Notes: generated by a model from the sequence alone, not told the origin. 53,553 nt of DNA from CAZHWR01 sp964536085 (GCA_964536085.1 CAZHWR010000007.1:1-53553); one strand, 5' to 3'. Positions 1-8,464 are shown, numbered from the stretch's first letter. A program made the numbers and translations.

Positions 1-41
1 GGCTCTGGAGGTCGTGAGTTCGACTCTCATTATCCACCCCA
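1..41 (+). tRNA. tRNA-His (GTG), 3' part only
   Basis: The window opens inside a tRNA. Visible parts are the 3' anticodon stem strand TCTGG, a variable loop, a T arm (stem GTGAG/CTCAT, loop TTCGACT at 19-25), the acceptor strand TATCCAC at 31-37 and an encoded CCA at 39-41. The discriminator base at 38 is C; C73 is essentially confined to tRNA-His. The first bases GGC fit the end of a GTG anticodon loop. The anticodon itself lies outside the window, so the histidine identity is inferred from C73 and the loop remnant. Confidence 0.8.
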
Positions 42-44
42 TAT

Positions 45-120
45 TGGGCTGTAGCCAAGGGGTAAGGCAACGGACTTTGACTCCGTCATTTCGCTGGTTC
101 AAATCCAGCCAGCCCAGCCA
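45..120 (+). tRNA. tRNA-Gln (TTG anticodon)
   Basis: A complete 76-nt cloverleaf: acceptor TGGGCTG pairs with CAGCCCA-type 3' strand, the D arm contains AAGGGGTAAGG, the anticodon stem ACGGA/TCCGT closes the loop CTTTGAC with anticodon TTG (reads CAA, Gln), the T loop is TTCAAAT and CCA is encoded. It starts three bases after the preceding tRNA-His, so both are probably cut from one transcript. Confidence 0.95.
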
Positions 121-122
121 GA

Positions 123-153
123 CCCTCAAGGGCGTGAGTCTTTGGGGGTTTTT
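123..153 (+). terminator. Rho-independent terminator after the tRNA pair
   Basis: CCCTCAA at 123-129 pairs with TTTGGGGG at 141-148 (with a G-T pair) around an 11-nt loop, followed by TTTTT. It would end the tRNA-His/tRNA-Gln transcript. Confidence 0.6.
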
Positions 154-220
154 ACTTACCTCTTGACTAACAGTTTTTTGATAGACTCTTGGCGTTTGCT
201 GATGAGATAAGTATAGTATT

Positions 221-252
221 AAAAAAGCATTTGCGTATGCAAGTGCTTTTTA
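221..252. terminator. Hairpin with A and T tracts, possible second terminator
   Basis: AAAAAAGCATTTGC (221-234) pairs with GCAAGTGCTTTTT (239-251) over a GTAT loop. The A-tract and T-tract on either side make it usable from both directions. No gene between it and the first terminator is visible, so it may be a backup terminator or insulate the lipoprotein promoter. Confidence 0.5.
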
Positions 253-258
253 AGTCTA

Positions 259-287
259 TTGGCATATTGGTATAATTGTGTTAAAAT
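259..287 (+). promoter_or_regulatory. Probable sigma-A promoter of the lipoprotein gene
   Basis: TTGGCA at 259-264, a 17-bp spacer and TAAAAT at 282-287. An overlapping alternative is an extended -10, TGG followed by TATAAT, at 268-276. Either would start transcription some 50-70 nt upstream of the ATG at 345. Confidence 0.45.
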
Positions 288-344
288 AAAGCATAGCAAA
301 ATCGTTTTTATAACTTAATCGATATTCAGAGAGGAGCAAATTAA

Positions 345-875
345 ATGAAAAGCTCAAAATTTATTGCTAGGTCGGTTGTTTTAGTTATTGCGCTGGCTGC
401 GGCTGCGGTATTTTCCGGATGCAGCGGTGATAAAGATACCTTGTCATCAGCTGAAAGCTCATCGCAGGAAACAGTATCAGCAGTGTCAGCGGAGTCGGCG
501 TCTGATTCGGCGGAGTCTGATATCAGTCAGACCGAGGCGGATTTTTCCGTTACTATGGGATCGTGGATGCTCGCGAGTGGCGAAGGCGATGCAAACATTG
601 TCATGAACGGTATCGGGAATTTTGCTTCCTATGACGAGGATGGTGCGGTTCAAGCAAGCGGAAATGTAGAATATTCCGATGAATCAGATGGCGGACATTA
701 TGATTTGTATTCTGATGACGGTACATTGATAGCGAGCATTTATTTCGATAATGACAGCCGGTTCCACATCGGAGAAGACGCTTCGGCGTATTATGAAAAA
801 TATGTCGGAAGCTCAGGCACGGGCAATTCGTCCGAAAGTGGCGCGGTAAGCAGTAATTCAATCTCGTCCAATTAA
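345..875 (+). CDS. Small secreted lipoprotein of unknown function
   Basis: A 176-residue protein with an N-terminal lysine/arginine region, a hydrophobic core (residues about 8-22) and a lipobox FSGC with the acceptor Cys at residue 26, so it should be lipid-anchored on the outer face of the membrane. Residues about 30-65 are a Ser/Glu/Ala-rich linker. The remainder is a small acidic domain with repeated G-x-YDLYSDDG and FDNDSRF segments, which look like short beta-strands of a lipocalin-like or meander fold. A second Ser/Gly-rich stretch ends the protein. A GAGAGGAG site lies about 9 nt before the ATG. I recognise no family, and the flanking genes (tRNAs, AraC on the other strand) give no clue to function. 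Confidence 0.8.
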   Translation: MKSSKFIARSVVLVIALAAAAVFSGCSGDKDTLSSAESSSQETVSAVSAESASDSAESDISQTEADFSVTMGSWMLASGEGDANIVMNGIGNFASYDEDGAVQASGNVEYSDESDGGHYDLYSDDGTLIASIYFDNDSRFHIGEDASAYYEKYVGSSGTGNSSESGAVSSNSISSN

Positions 876-890
876 ATAGCACAGTTAAAA

Positions 891-923
891 ACAGCGTATG
901 GAATTGCTTCCATACGCTGTTTT
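891..923. terminator. Bidirectional terminator between convergent genes
   Basis: ACAGCGTATGGAA pairs perfectly with TTCCATACGCTGT over a TTGC loop, with AAAA before and TTTT after. It serves the lipoprotein gene on the plus strand and the AraC gene on the minus strand. Confidence 0.85.
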
Positions 924-932
924 AATGCTTTA

Positions 933-1721
933 TTATTTTACACGGGACTGCTTTACATACGCCGCGGGGGATAAACCGTATTGTTTCTTGAACATTTTGG
1001 AAAAATTGTAAATATCAGTATAACCGGAACCTGCCGCAGCTTCTGAAACGTTATATCCGTATTCGGTAAGGAGCTGTGCGGCATGCTTAAGGCGCACATC
1101 GACTAAATATCTGGCGGGTGATATTCCAAAATATTTTTTAAAAATCGTACTTAAATAGCTTCGGTTAAGATTTAGATCTTCCGCTAATTTTTCCACAGTG
1201 ACCGAATTTGCAAAATTGACGTCAATGTAATTCTTCGCGCGCAGGACGTACTCCTGTGTGCGGCTGTCCGCGGTGGCGTTTCCGGAGAACAGGCTGATAA
1301 GCTCGAATATTTTTCCGCAGATGTAATATTCGCGTTCGTTTTCGATAAGATGAGAGTCTTTAAGCGATTTAAATATCGGATCCGCATGCGGAAGAGTTAT
1401 AACATAGTTTTCTTCCAGCGTGCGGCATTTAATATTAAGCTCGAAGCCCACCCAGGCATAGTGCCACGGATCGTCGGGATTTGCGGAGTATTCAACCGTT
1501 TCAAAAGGGCGAATAACAAATATTTGCCCTTTTGAAACGGTGTATTCTTCTCCGTTTACCGTATATGTACCGCTTCCCGAAAAAACATAGTGCAGGAGAT
1601 AATGTCCTTTTATTGTCGGTCCACGCTTGAAATCACAGGAGCAATCCTCCTCACCGCATTCAACGGGGTTGACGTCTTTTAGGTTTTTGTTGACAATGTA
1701 TATAAATCTGCACATATTCAT
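933..1721 (-). CDS. AraC-family transcriptional regulator next to beta-galactosidase
   Basis: A 262-residue two-domain AraC regulator. The N-terminal half (about 30-120) is a cupin-type sugar-sensing fold with YTVNGEEYTVSKGQIFVI and the aromatic HYAWVGFE segment common in regulators of glycoside hydrolases. The C-terminal half (about 160-260) has the paired helix-turn-helices, including VEKLAEDLNLNRSYLSTIFK and the conserved second-helix region AAAGSGYTDIYNFSKMFKK ending in GLSPAAY. The start is the ATG at 1721: AGGAG sits 7 bases upstream, whereas a TTG three bases earlier is too close to it. The gene is divergent from the beta-galactosidase gene with 154 bp between start codons, so it most likely controls that gene; the inducer is unknown. 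Confidence 0.92.
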   Translation of the reverse strand: MNMCRFIYIVNKNLKDVNPVECGEEDCSCDFKRGPTIKGHYLLHYVFSGSGTYTVNGEEYTVSKGQIFVIRPFETVEYSANPDDPWHYAWVGFELNIKCRTLEENYVITLPHADPIFKSLKDSHLIENEREYYICGKIFELISLFSGNATADSRTQEYVLRAKNYIDVNFANSVTVEKLAEDLNLNRSYLSTIFKKYFGISPARYLVDVRLKHAAQLLTEYGYNVSEAAAGSGYTDIYNFSKMFKKQYGLSPAAYVKQSRVK

Positions 1722-1806
1722 CAACGCTCCTTATATACAACATTATAACAAATATTTCCGATATTGCAACAAAACAATAATACAAAAATAAAAGAACAAA
1801 CTGCCA

Positions 1807-1835
1807 TTGATTGCAACAGCCTTATTTATTATAAT
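1807..1835 (+). promoter_or_regulatory. Promoter of the beta-galactosidase gene
   Basis: TTGATT at 1807-1812, a 17-bp spacer and a consensus TATAAT at 1830-1835, about 40 nt before the ATG at 1876. It lies in the short divergent region shared with the AraC gene, where the activator would bind. I could not identify a clear direct repeat as its operator. Confidence 0.7.
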
Positions 1836-1875
1836 GTTCTTAAAATAAGCTATAAAGAAAGGTAGTACGGTCAGT

Positions 1876-4800
1876 ATGACAGAGGATAAAATCGATCACG
1901 GAATATTAAAACTTAAAACTTCTGCCGATCCATGGAGCGAAGACGCCGCATGGCCTGAGTCTGTATGCACGAGGGCGCTTGAGCAGGATGAGTGCTGTTT
2001 CACATACAATGAATGGACAGGCGACGTTGTTAACGGCGTAAAAAATGCAGACGTCTGTTCGGTCAATACACAGTGCCATTCAGCGGATACGCTGCCGTAT
2101 GAGAGCGTTGAAAAGGCTTTTTACGGCGCGCGGGAGTGCAAACCCGAATACTTGCGGTATTATAAACTTCTGACGGGCGAAAATCAACCGTGGAAGCTGA
2201 CGGTGTATAAATCAGCCGCAGACGCCGAGTCTGACGGCGTTGCGCGTGAATTTTACAAAACCGATTACGAGGGTGACCGAAAACCGTATACCGGAAAAGG
2301 CAGGGTGTGTACATACTCCGAAGCAGATTACGCCTGCGGCTGGAAGGATGTAACACTTCCGGCGAGCTGGCAGACGCAGGGCTTTGATTTTCCGATTTAT
2401 TCAAATATCGAATATCCGTGGATAGGCGCATACGGAAACGAGGGCGGGGACAAGAACAGTCTTGTGCCTGTTGCACCCAAGGTGACAAATCCCGTGGGCT
2501 TTTACCGCCGACATTTCGACGTTGATTCAGACTGGCTTGAAAACGGCAAAAAGGTGTATATAGTCTTCTGCGGGGTAGAATCTGCGATGTATTTATATAT
2601 AAACGGACATGAAGTGGGTTATTCAGAGGATTCATATGATTCGCACGAGTTTGATATAACTCCGTTTTTAAATCCTGACGGAAAAGGGAATCTTTTGGCG
2701 GTGAGAGTTCACCGCTGGTGCAGCGGAAGCTGGGGAGAAAATCAGGATTTTCTGCGGCTTGCAGGCATTTTCAGGGATGTTTTTATTTATGCCGTGCCTG
2801 CCGTACATATCCGCGACTATAAAGTTGAAACCGATTTGGACAGCGGTTTTATAAACGCCTTTTTAAAGCTGCGGCTGAATATTTCAAATATGAGCGGATC
2901 AGACGCGGATGGCTATGCAGTGGATGTTAAGCTTTTTGATGAAAACGGAAAGGATTTGTTTGCAGGCGAGCCTCTGCGCTCACAGGTCGGACTAATAAAG
3001 ACCGGAGAAGAGAATGAGATAACTGTTACTCGGTGCGTTAAATCACCCAAGCTGTGGTCTAATGAAATACCAAACCTTTACACTTTGGTTATTTCTTTGT
3101 ATCATATTCCCGGCAAAAGGCATTTTGAAAGCATAAGCCAGCTGCTCGGATTCAGGAAAATCGATTTCACAAAAACCGAGGTGGATGGTGATTTCAATCG
3201 TGTTACAGAATCGTATCGGCGCATAATGCTCAACGGTAAGCCGCTTAGATTTTATGGCGTGAACCGCCATGATAACAATTATCTCACCGGGAAGTATGTG
3301 GATAAAAAGCTGTATGAAAAAGACATTATGCTGATGAAGCAGTTTAATATCAATGCTATCCGCACCTCGCACTACCCGAACGATAGGTATCTTTACCATC
3401 TTGCAGATAAATACGGTATGCTGATCATAGCGGAGACAAACTTTGAAACGCACAGTCTTGACAGCGATATTATGGCTAAGAGCCTGACTGCGGTTTACCG
3501 CGACAGACTTCTCGCCAATATGCATGCGCAGAAAAACCGCACCAGCGTTGTTATGTGGTCGCTCGGAAATGAGTGCGGAGACACTCCTGATGAAAAGATG
3601 TTTCAGCGTTCGATTCAGGATATCGTCCGCGTTATAGACCAAACGCGCCCGGTGCATTATGAAGGATTGTACGATCGCGGCGGGGTAGATGTGGCGAGCA
3701 ACATGTATCCGAGTATCGATGATTTTTGTGACCGCGCCGACAGAAAGGACAATATGCCGTACGTCATGTGCGAATACGCGCACGCTATGGGAAATTCTGT
3801 GGGCAATTTGTCCGAGTATTGGGATGCAGTTGAAAGCTATGATAATACGCTCGGCGGCTTTATCTGGGATTTTGTCGATCAGTCGCTTGCAACGCCGATA
3901 CCCGAACAGAAAAACGGCGAAGTATATGATTATTATGCAGAAATCGGAAGAGCGGATATGGCGGGCAGCTATCTTGCTATCGGCGGATGCTGGGGCGATG
4001 TTATTAACAGCGGCGCGTTTTGCGCAAACGGACTGGTATCCGCCGACCGTACAGTACAGCCGGAAATGTGGGAGGTAAAATACGTATATCAGCCTATTCG
4101 CTTTATTGCGGACGAATCACAATTAAAAGAGCAAACAGTGCAGATCAGCAATAAGCATGCATTTTTAAATGCCGATGTTTATAAATATGTCTGGGAGCTT
4201 GCCGAAAACGGAACGGTAATTCAAAACGGAGTTATTGAAAACGTCGATGTTCCTGCGGGGCAGGCGCGCACGGTGAATATTCCGTTTGAATTACCGAAAA
4301 TATTAAAAGACGGCGCGGAGTATTATTTGAATCTGCGCGCGGTGCTGAAACAGGATGAATGGCACGCCCCCAAAGGGCATGCTGTCGCGCACAGGCAGTT
4401 TGCCGTGCACGCAGTTGAAAACGCCGATAATAAAGCTGTTAAAAGCGGTAAAATTGAAATTGTCGAATCTAAGGATGAGCTTATGCTGTCCTCCGATGAA
4501 TTTTCGCTGAACTTTAACAAGCGTTCGGGATTTATAAAAAGCTATTCGTTCGGAGGCAAAGCAGTCATCAGCGGAGGACTTACTCCGAATTATGCCCGCG
4601 CTAAAACTGACAACGACAATTTTGCGGATGACCGCTGGCTCACCGCAGATGAGAACATGAAGCTTGTCAGCTTTGACGTCAGCGCGGCGGAAAACGGAGC
4701 GGTGCTAATTAAAACCGTGTACAAGCTATGTGAAGTCGATTCGGTGCAAAAGCTTGAATATGCCGTTTTCGGCACGGGCGAAATCGTCATATGCTCGGAG

Positions 4801-5352
4801 CTTGACGCTTCCGCCTCCTGCGGCGACCTTCTGAAATTCGGCACGCAAATTATTTTGCCGGGAGATTATGAAAACATCAGCTTTTTCGGATCGGGTCCGC
4901 AGCAGACCTACTGCGACCGTGAAAAGGGCTCACAGATAGGTCTGTATACAGATACTGTATTTGGTTCTTTCTTCCCGTTTGTGACAAATCAGGATTGCGG
5001 AAATCACACAAATGTCAGATTTATCGCGCTTGAAAGCAATAGTAAAAATATCGGAATCATGGCGGCGGGAAAGAACAGCATTGAAGCAGGAGCGCTTCAT
5101 TACACTGCGAAAGAGCTTTCACAGGGAAAATATACATATCAGCTAAAAAAAACAGACCATACTGTTTTGAATGCGGATTATATGTCAAGTGGAGTCGGGG
5201 GAGCCAGCTGCGGTCCTGCGACGCTTGAAAAATATCGGGTAAAAGGCGGGGAAAAACACAAATACGTTTTTGCAGTCGCCGCGTATGAAAAAGACAGTTC
5301 GGATTTGTTTGAGCTTTACGGACACTTGAAAAATTGTGCCGAGGTGTTTTAG
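1876..5352 (+). CDS. lacZ: Beta-galactosidase, glycoside hydrolase family 2 (LacZ type)
   Basis: A 1158-residue LacZ-length GH2 enzyme that hydrolyses terminal beta-galactosides. Order of domains: N-terminal sugar-binding jelly roll (ASWQTQGFDFPIYSNIEYPW, about 170-190, as in LacZ), immunoglobulin-like domain, TIM barrel (about 440-740) and the C-terminal beta-galactosidase small chain. Barrel motifs are GVNRHDNN, RTSHYPNDRYLY, the acid/base Glu566 in WSLGNECG and the nucleophile Glu633 in CEYAHAMGNS, followed by GGFIWDFVDQSL. There is no signal peptide, so the enzyme is cytoplasmic. The ATG is preceded by AAAGG about 13 nt upstream, a rather long gap. It is monocistronic and is followed by a hairpin. 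No lactose permease is adjacent, so the in vivo substrate might be another beta-galactoside. Confidence 0.95.
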   Translation: MTEDKIDHGILKLKTSADPWSEDAAWPESVCTRALEQDECCFTYNEWTGDVVNGVKNADVCSVNTQCHSADTLPYESVEKAFYGARECKPEYLRYYKLLTGENQPWKLTVYKSAADAESDGVAREFYKTDYEGDRKPYTGKGRVCTYSEADYACGWKDVTLPASWQTQGFDFPIYSNIEYPWIGAYGNEGGDKNSLVPVAPKVTNPVGFYRRHFDVDSDWLENGKKVYIVFCGVESAMYLYINGHEVGYSEDSYDSHEFDITPFLNPDGKGNLLAVRVHRWCSGSWGENQDFLRLAGIFRDVFIYAVPAVHIRDYKVETDLDSGFINAFLKLRLNISNMSGSDADGYAVDVKLFDENGKDLFAGEPLRSQVGLIKTGEENEITVTRCVKSPKLWSNEIPNLYTLVISLYHIPGKRHFESISQLLGFRKIDFTKTEVDGDFNRVTESYRRIMLNGKPLRFYGVNRHDNNYLTGKYVDKKLYEKDIMLMKQFNINAIRTSHYPNDRYLYHLADKYGMLIIAETNFETHSLDSDIMAKSLTAVYRDRLLANMHAQKNRTSVVMWSLGNECGDTPDEKMFQRSIQDIVRVIDQTRPVHYEGLYDRGGVDVASNMYPSIDDFCDRADRKDNMPYVMCEYAHAMGNSVGNLSEYWDAVESYDNTLGGFIWDFVDQSLATPIPEQKNGEVYDYYAEIGRADMAGSYLAIGGCWGDVINSGAFCANGLVSADRTVQPEMWEVKYVYQPIRFIADESQLKEQTVQISNKHAFLNADVYKYVWELAENGTVIQNGVIENVDVPAGQARTVNIPFELPKILKDGAEYYLNLRAVLKQDEWHAPKGHAVAHRQFAVHAVENADNKAVKSGKIEIVESKDELMLSSDEFSLNFNKRSGFIKSYSFGGKAVISGGLTPNYARAKTDNDNFADDRWLTADENMKLVSFDVSAAENGAVLIKTVYKLCEVDSVQKLEYAVFGTGEIVICSELDASASCGDLLKFGTQIILPGDYENISFFGSGPQQTYCDREKGSQIGLYTDTVFGSFFPFVTNQDCGNHTNVRFIALESNSKNIGIMAAGKNSIEAGALHYTAKELSQGKYTYQLKKTDHTVLNADYMSSGVGGASCGPATLEKYRVKGGEKHKYVFAVAAYEKDSSDLFELYGHLKNCAEVF

Positions 5353-5380
5353 ATTAACAAAAGTAGTATTTAATATGATA

Positions 5381-5414
5381 AATCCCGCCTGCTGCGAACT
5401 CATTAGGCGGGATT
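5381..5414 (+). terminator. Hairpin downstream of beta-galactosidase
   Basis: AATCCCGCCT pairs perfectly with AGGCGGGATT over a 14-nt loop. The following bases AACTAATTT have only a short T run, so termination strength is uncertain. Confidence 0.55.
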
Positions 5415-5477
5415 AACTAATTTGCGCTAAGCGGCAAAATACACAAAAAATACCGCTGCTATTGCTAATATTTGTCT

Positions 5478-5531
5478 GCTGATTTTTGCAGGATTTATGC
5501 ATTTGACTTGCAAAAATCAGCGGCATATAGT
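5478..5531 (+). promoter_or_regulatory. Promoter with an overlapping 13-bp inverted repeat (operator candidate)
   Basis: A near-consensus promoter, TTGACT (5503-5508), 17 bp, TATAGT (5526-5531), precedes the aminotransferase gene. A perfect inverted repeat is superimposed: GCTGATTTTTGCA at 5478-5490 and TGCAAAAATCAGC at 5509-5521, separated by 18 bp. The right arm fills the -35/-10 spacer exactly and the left arm lies just upstream of the -35. That position suits a repressor dimer that occludes RNA polymerase better than a terminator. Confidence 0.6.
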
Positions 5532-5629
5532 AAAATATATTCATATGTAATTGTATATGATGAATTTTTGGAGAAGATAATATTTATTTTATGTTAAATT
5601 TCGCTCAATTGGAAAGGATTTGTTCTGTG

Positions 5630-6910
5630 ATGAATTTTGATTTGCTAAGCGACGAACAGCTTAAAGCTCTTAAAACCGAGCTTGACGGGCAGTATAACAG
5701 CTTCAAAGAAAAAAATATGCACCTTGATATGTCCCGCGGCAAGCCGAGCAAGGATCAGCTTGATATTTCCATGGAAATGATGAATGTGCTGGACGGCGAC
5801 AGCGAGGTTTCCGGCGAGGACAGCGTTGATTACAGAAACTATGGATTTGTCGACGGTATTCCCGAAGCTAAAGAATTGTTTGCCGAGCTTATGGAGGTCA
5901 AAGCGGAAAATGTAATAGTCGGCGGAAATTCCAGTCTCAATATGATGTACGATACTATTCAAAGAGCAATGCAGTTTGGAGTATATGGCTCGAAATGTCC
6001 GTGGAACAAGCTCGAAAAGGTAAAATTTCTGTGCCCCGCGCCCGGATATGACAGGCACTTTGCCATATGCGAGCTTTTCGGAATCGAGATGATTCCTATT
6101 GAAATGACGGAATCCGGTCCCGATATGGACGCGGTTGAAAGTCTTGTTTCTACCGATGAAGCGGTAAGGGGAATATGGTGCGTGCCGCTTTATTCAAATC
6201 CGCAGGGAATCAGCTATTCGGATGAAACCGTAAAGCGTTTTGCCGCGCTCAAGCCCAAAGCGGAGGACTTCAGAATTTTCTGGGACAACGCATATTGTGT
6301 TCATCACATCTACGAAGATCAGGCGAAAATATTAAATATTATCGACGAATGTGCCGCGGCGGGAAATCCCGATATGGTTTATGAGTTTGTGTCCACATCG
6401 AAAATCACTTTTTCCGGTGCCGGAGTTGCGGCAATGGCCGCGAGCAGAAATAATATTGAGCATATTATAAAGCTGATGAGCATTCAAACTATAGGCTTTG
6501 ATAAATTAAATCAGCTTCGTCATGTGAGATTTTTTAAAACAGTCGACGGCATACGCGAGCATATGAATAAGCACGCCGAGCTTGTACGACCTAAGTTTGA
6601 CGCAGTTTTAAAACAGCTTGAAACAAAGCTGCAACCGTTTGGGCTTGTTAAATATACAAAGCCGAACGGCGGATATTTTATTTCGGTGGACGTTATGAAC
6701 GGCTGTGCTAAGCGCACGGTTGAAATCTGCAAGGAGCTCGGAGTTATATTTACGTCCGCAGGAGCCACATATCCTTACGGCGACGATAAAAACGACAGCA
6801 ACATAAGAATTGCTCCCACGCTTCCGCCCGTGAGCGAGCTTGAACAGGCTATGGATGTTTTCTGCATGGCGGTAAAGCTTGCGGCAGTTGAAAAATTATT
6901 GGCAAAGTAG
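5630..6910 (+). CDS. PLP-dependent aminotransferase, 1c-type aspartate aminotransferase family
   Basis: A 426-residue fold-type I aminotransferase. The N-terminal MSRGKPSKDQLDIS motif, GGNSSLNMMYD for the cofactor phosphate, YSNPQGISY, FWDNAYCVHH and the PLP-binding Lys258 in STSKITFSGAG match the family whose characterised member is the mycobacterial 1c-type aspartate aminotransferase. The likely reaction is aspartate plus 2-oxoglutarate to oxaloacetate plus glutamate; substrate choice is inferred from the family. The open frame extends up to 5591, but AAAGGA at 5613-5618 and the family's usual N-terminus favour ATG 5630 or the adjacent GTG 5627. It is a single-gene unit between its own promoter and a terminator. 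Confidence 0.88.
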   Translation: MNFDLLSDEQLKALKTELDGQYNSFKEKNMHLDMSRGKPSKDQLDISMEMMNVLDGDSEVSGEDSVDYRNYGFVDGIPEAKELFAELMEVKAENVIVGGNSSLNMMYDTIQRAMQFGVYGSKCPWNKLEKVKFLCPAPGYDRHFAICELFGIEMIPIEMTESGPDMDAVESLVSTDEAVRGIWCVPLYSNPQGISYSDETVKRFAALKPKAEDFRIFWDNAYCVHHIYEDQAKILNIIDECAAAGNPDMVYEFVSTSKITFSGAGVAAMAASRNNIEHIIKLMSIQTIGFDKLNQLRHVRFFKTVDGIREHMNKHAELVRPKFDAVLKQLETKLQPFGLVKYTKPNGGYFISVDVMNGCAKRTVEICKELGVIFTSAGATYPYGDDKNDSNIRIAPTLPPVSELEQAMDVFCMAVKLAAVEKLLAK

Positions 6911-6948
6911 TAATATGTTAAGAGTACGGATGATACGTGAGTTTCAGC

Positions 6949-6985
6949 AAGAGATAACCGGCTGAGCGGTTATCTCTTGATTTTT
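6949..6985 (+). terminator. Terminator of the aminotransferase gene
   Basis: AAGAGATAACCG (6949-6960) pairs perfectly with CGGTTATCTCTT (6967-6978) over GCTGAG, followed by GATTTTT. The next start codon is only 17 nt further on, so an attenuator role for the downstream pair is possible, but no anti-terminator is apparent. Confidence 0.75.
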
Positions 6986-7001
6986 GTAAAGGAAGATGAA
7001 A

Positions 7002-7682
7002 ATGGACATTAAATCTACAGGCACGGATAAGCACTCGGGCTTTAATTATCTGGTAATAGTGGCGGCGCTTATGGTGACCTGTTATTTAACTGCAAATATC
7101 ATGGCTGTAAAGCTGGTAAGCATTTTTGGTATGACATGGTTTGACGCAGGTACCATAACATTTCCGCTTGCATATATGCTGGGTGACGTATTGACGGAAA
7201 TCTGGGGATTTAAGACGGCGCGCAAGGTGATTTTACTCACGTTTGTCTGCAACATTCTGCTTGTTGCAGCTACAACCATAGGCGTATTTTTGCCGTATCC
7301 CGATTACACCGCCGATATGGCGGACGCATACGCTTCGGTTTTCATAGTGGTTCCAAGAATACTCGCCTCGTCGCTCGTTGCGTTTTTAGGCGGTGAAATA
7401 TCCAATGCATGGGTTATGGAGCTTTTGAAAAAGGTCACCAAAGGGAAGCATTTGTGGGTGCGGACAATAGGTAGCTCGGCTGTGGGATATGTATTCGACA
7501 CCGTCTTGTTTGTGATACTTGCATTTGCGGGCACGGTTCCCGCTAAGGACCTTGTTACGATGATAATAGCCCAGTATATTGCAAAGCTGGTGATAGAGGC
7601 AATAGGCGCAACGCCGATCGCTTATGGCGTTATCAGCTTCTTAAAACGCAAGGAGGCTCAGTATGCAGGGAGAATTGATTAG
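7002..7682 (+). CDS. Queuosine precursor transporter, YhhQ/VUT family
   Basis: A 226-residue integral membrane protein with about six hydrophobic segments. The signatures VTCYLTANIMAVKLV, TFPLAYMLGDVLTEIWGFKTAR and GSSAVGYVFDTVLFVILAF are those of the YhhQ (vitamin uptake transporter) family; E. coli YhhQ imports preQ0 and preQ1, precursors of the tRNA base queuosine. Two ATGs are possible (6996 and 7002); AAAGGA at 6988-6993 is well spaced only for 7002. Its last 20 bases overlap the start of the radical SAM gene, so the two are translationally coupled. With that partner the likely cargo is queuine or preQ1. Confidence 0.88.
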   Translation: MDIKSTGTDKHSGFNYLVIVAALMVTCYLTANIMAVKLVSIFGMTWFDAGTITFPLAYMLGDVLTEIWGFKTARKVILLTFVCNILLVAATTIGVFLPYPDYTADMADAYASVFIVVPRILASSLVAFLGGEISNAWVMELLKKVTKGKHLWVRTIGSSAVGYVFDTVLFVILAFAGTVPAKDLVTMIIAQYIAKLVIEAIGATPIAYGVISFLKRKEAQYAGRID

Positions 7683-8358
7683 ATACTCAAAAATTGACGC
7701 TGCGTTTAAGCGGGAATTTGTTCTTTTGCAAGGTAAAGGATGCGTTTGGAAAAAATGCAGGTTTTGCGATTATTATCTCGACGTCAGCAACGAGCCGTAT
7801 GAGCTCAATAGATCTGTCCTTGCGAACGTAACAGGGGAATATGGGGTTTTGGATGTTATCAATTCCGGCTCGGTGTTTGAGCTTGACGATAAAACTCTTG
7901 ATTTGATTCGCAGCATTGCAGTTGAAAAGAATATACATACAATATGGTTTGAAGTTCACTGGCTGTATCATAAAAGACTTCCTGAAATGCGCAAGAGGTT
8001 CGGGGGCATTGAGCTTAAATTCAGAATCGGAGCAGAAACGTTTGATACGCGCATCAGAAACGAATGGCAAAAAGGAATCCCCGAAGCTGTCACTCCTGCT
8101 AAGATGGCCGAGTATTTTGACGGATGTTGTCTGCTCGTTTGTGTTGAAGGTCAGAGCCGCGGGATGATTTTAAATGATATTGAGACTGCGGATAAATATT
8201 TTTCTTATTGCAGCATAAATGTGTTTGCTCAGAATTCAAAGGATCTGAAGCGCGATCAGCAGCTTGTTGATTGGTTTTGCAGAGAGGTTGTTCCGAAATA
8301 TGAAAATAACCCCAAATTTGAAATACTTATAAATAACACCGATTTGGGAGTGGGGTAG
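7663..8358 (+). CDS. Radical SAM protein, probable queuine lyase (QueL-like)
   Basis: A 231-residue protein with a short radical SAM core. The iron-sulfur ligands are Cys27, Cys32 and Cys35 in CVWKKCRFC, a CX4CX2C spacing rather than the canonical CX3CX2C. Later segments include VINSGSVFELDD, WFEVHWLYHKRLPEMR, LKFRIGAETFDT and CSINVFAQNS, consistent with strands of a partial TIM barrel. It begins inside the YhhQ gene with AAGGAGG upstream of its ATG. In gut clostridia a radical SAM enzyme, QueL, converts queuine to preQ1 so that bacterial TGT can use salvaged base; the coupling to a YhhQ transporter here makes that the best assignment. The family assignment is inference from context and length. 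Confidence 0.72.
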   Translation: MQGELIRYSKIDAAFKREFVLLQGKGCVWKKCRFCDYYLDVSNEPYELNRSVLANVTGEYGVLDVINSGSVFELDDKTLDLIRSIAVEKNIHTIWFEVHWLYHKRLPEMRKRFGGIELKFRIGAETFDTRIRNEWQKGIPEAVTPAKMAEYFDGCCLLVCVEGQSRGMILNDIETADKYFSYCSINVFAQNSKDLKRDQQLVDWFCREVVPKYENNPKFEILINNTDLGVG

Positions 8359-8464
8359 ATGTTAAAACGTCTGCTCCGCACGCATAAGCCGGCGTTGTTA
8401 TTCTGCGTTGCTTGCAGCAACGGATGTTTTGGATTATCATGTCGGTGAAAGGAAGGTGATACGC

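Noticed and set aside
3043..3783. 246-codon open frame antisense to the beta-galactosidase gene
   Set aside because: It is a shadow of a highly conserved GH2 catalytic region and has no independent signals.
6911..7001. preQ1 riboswitch before the YhhQ gene
   Set aside because: The only structure is a perfect terminator-type hairpin; the short conserved preQ1 aptamer pattern is not present.
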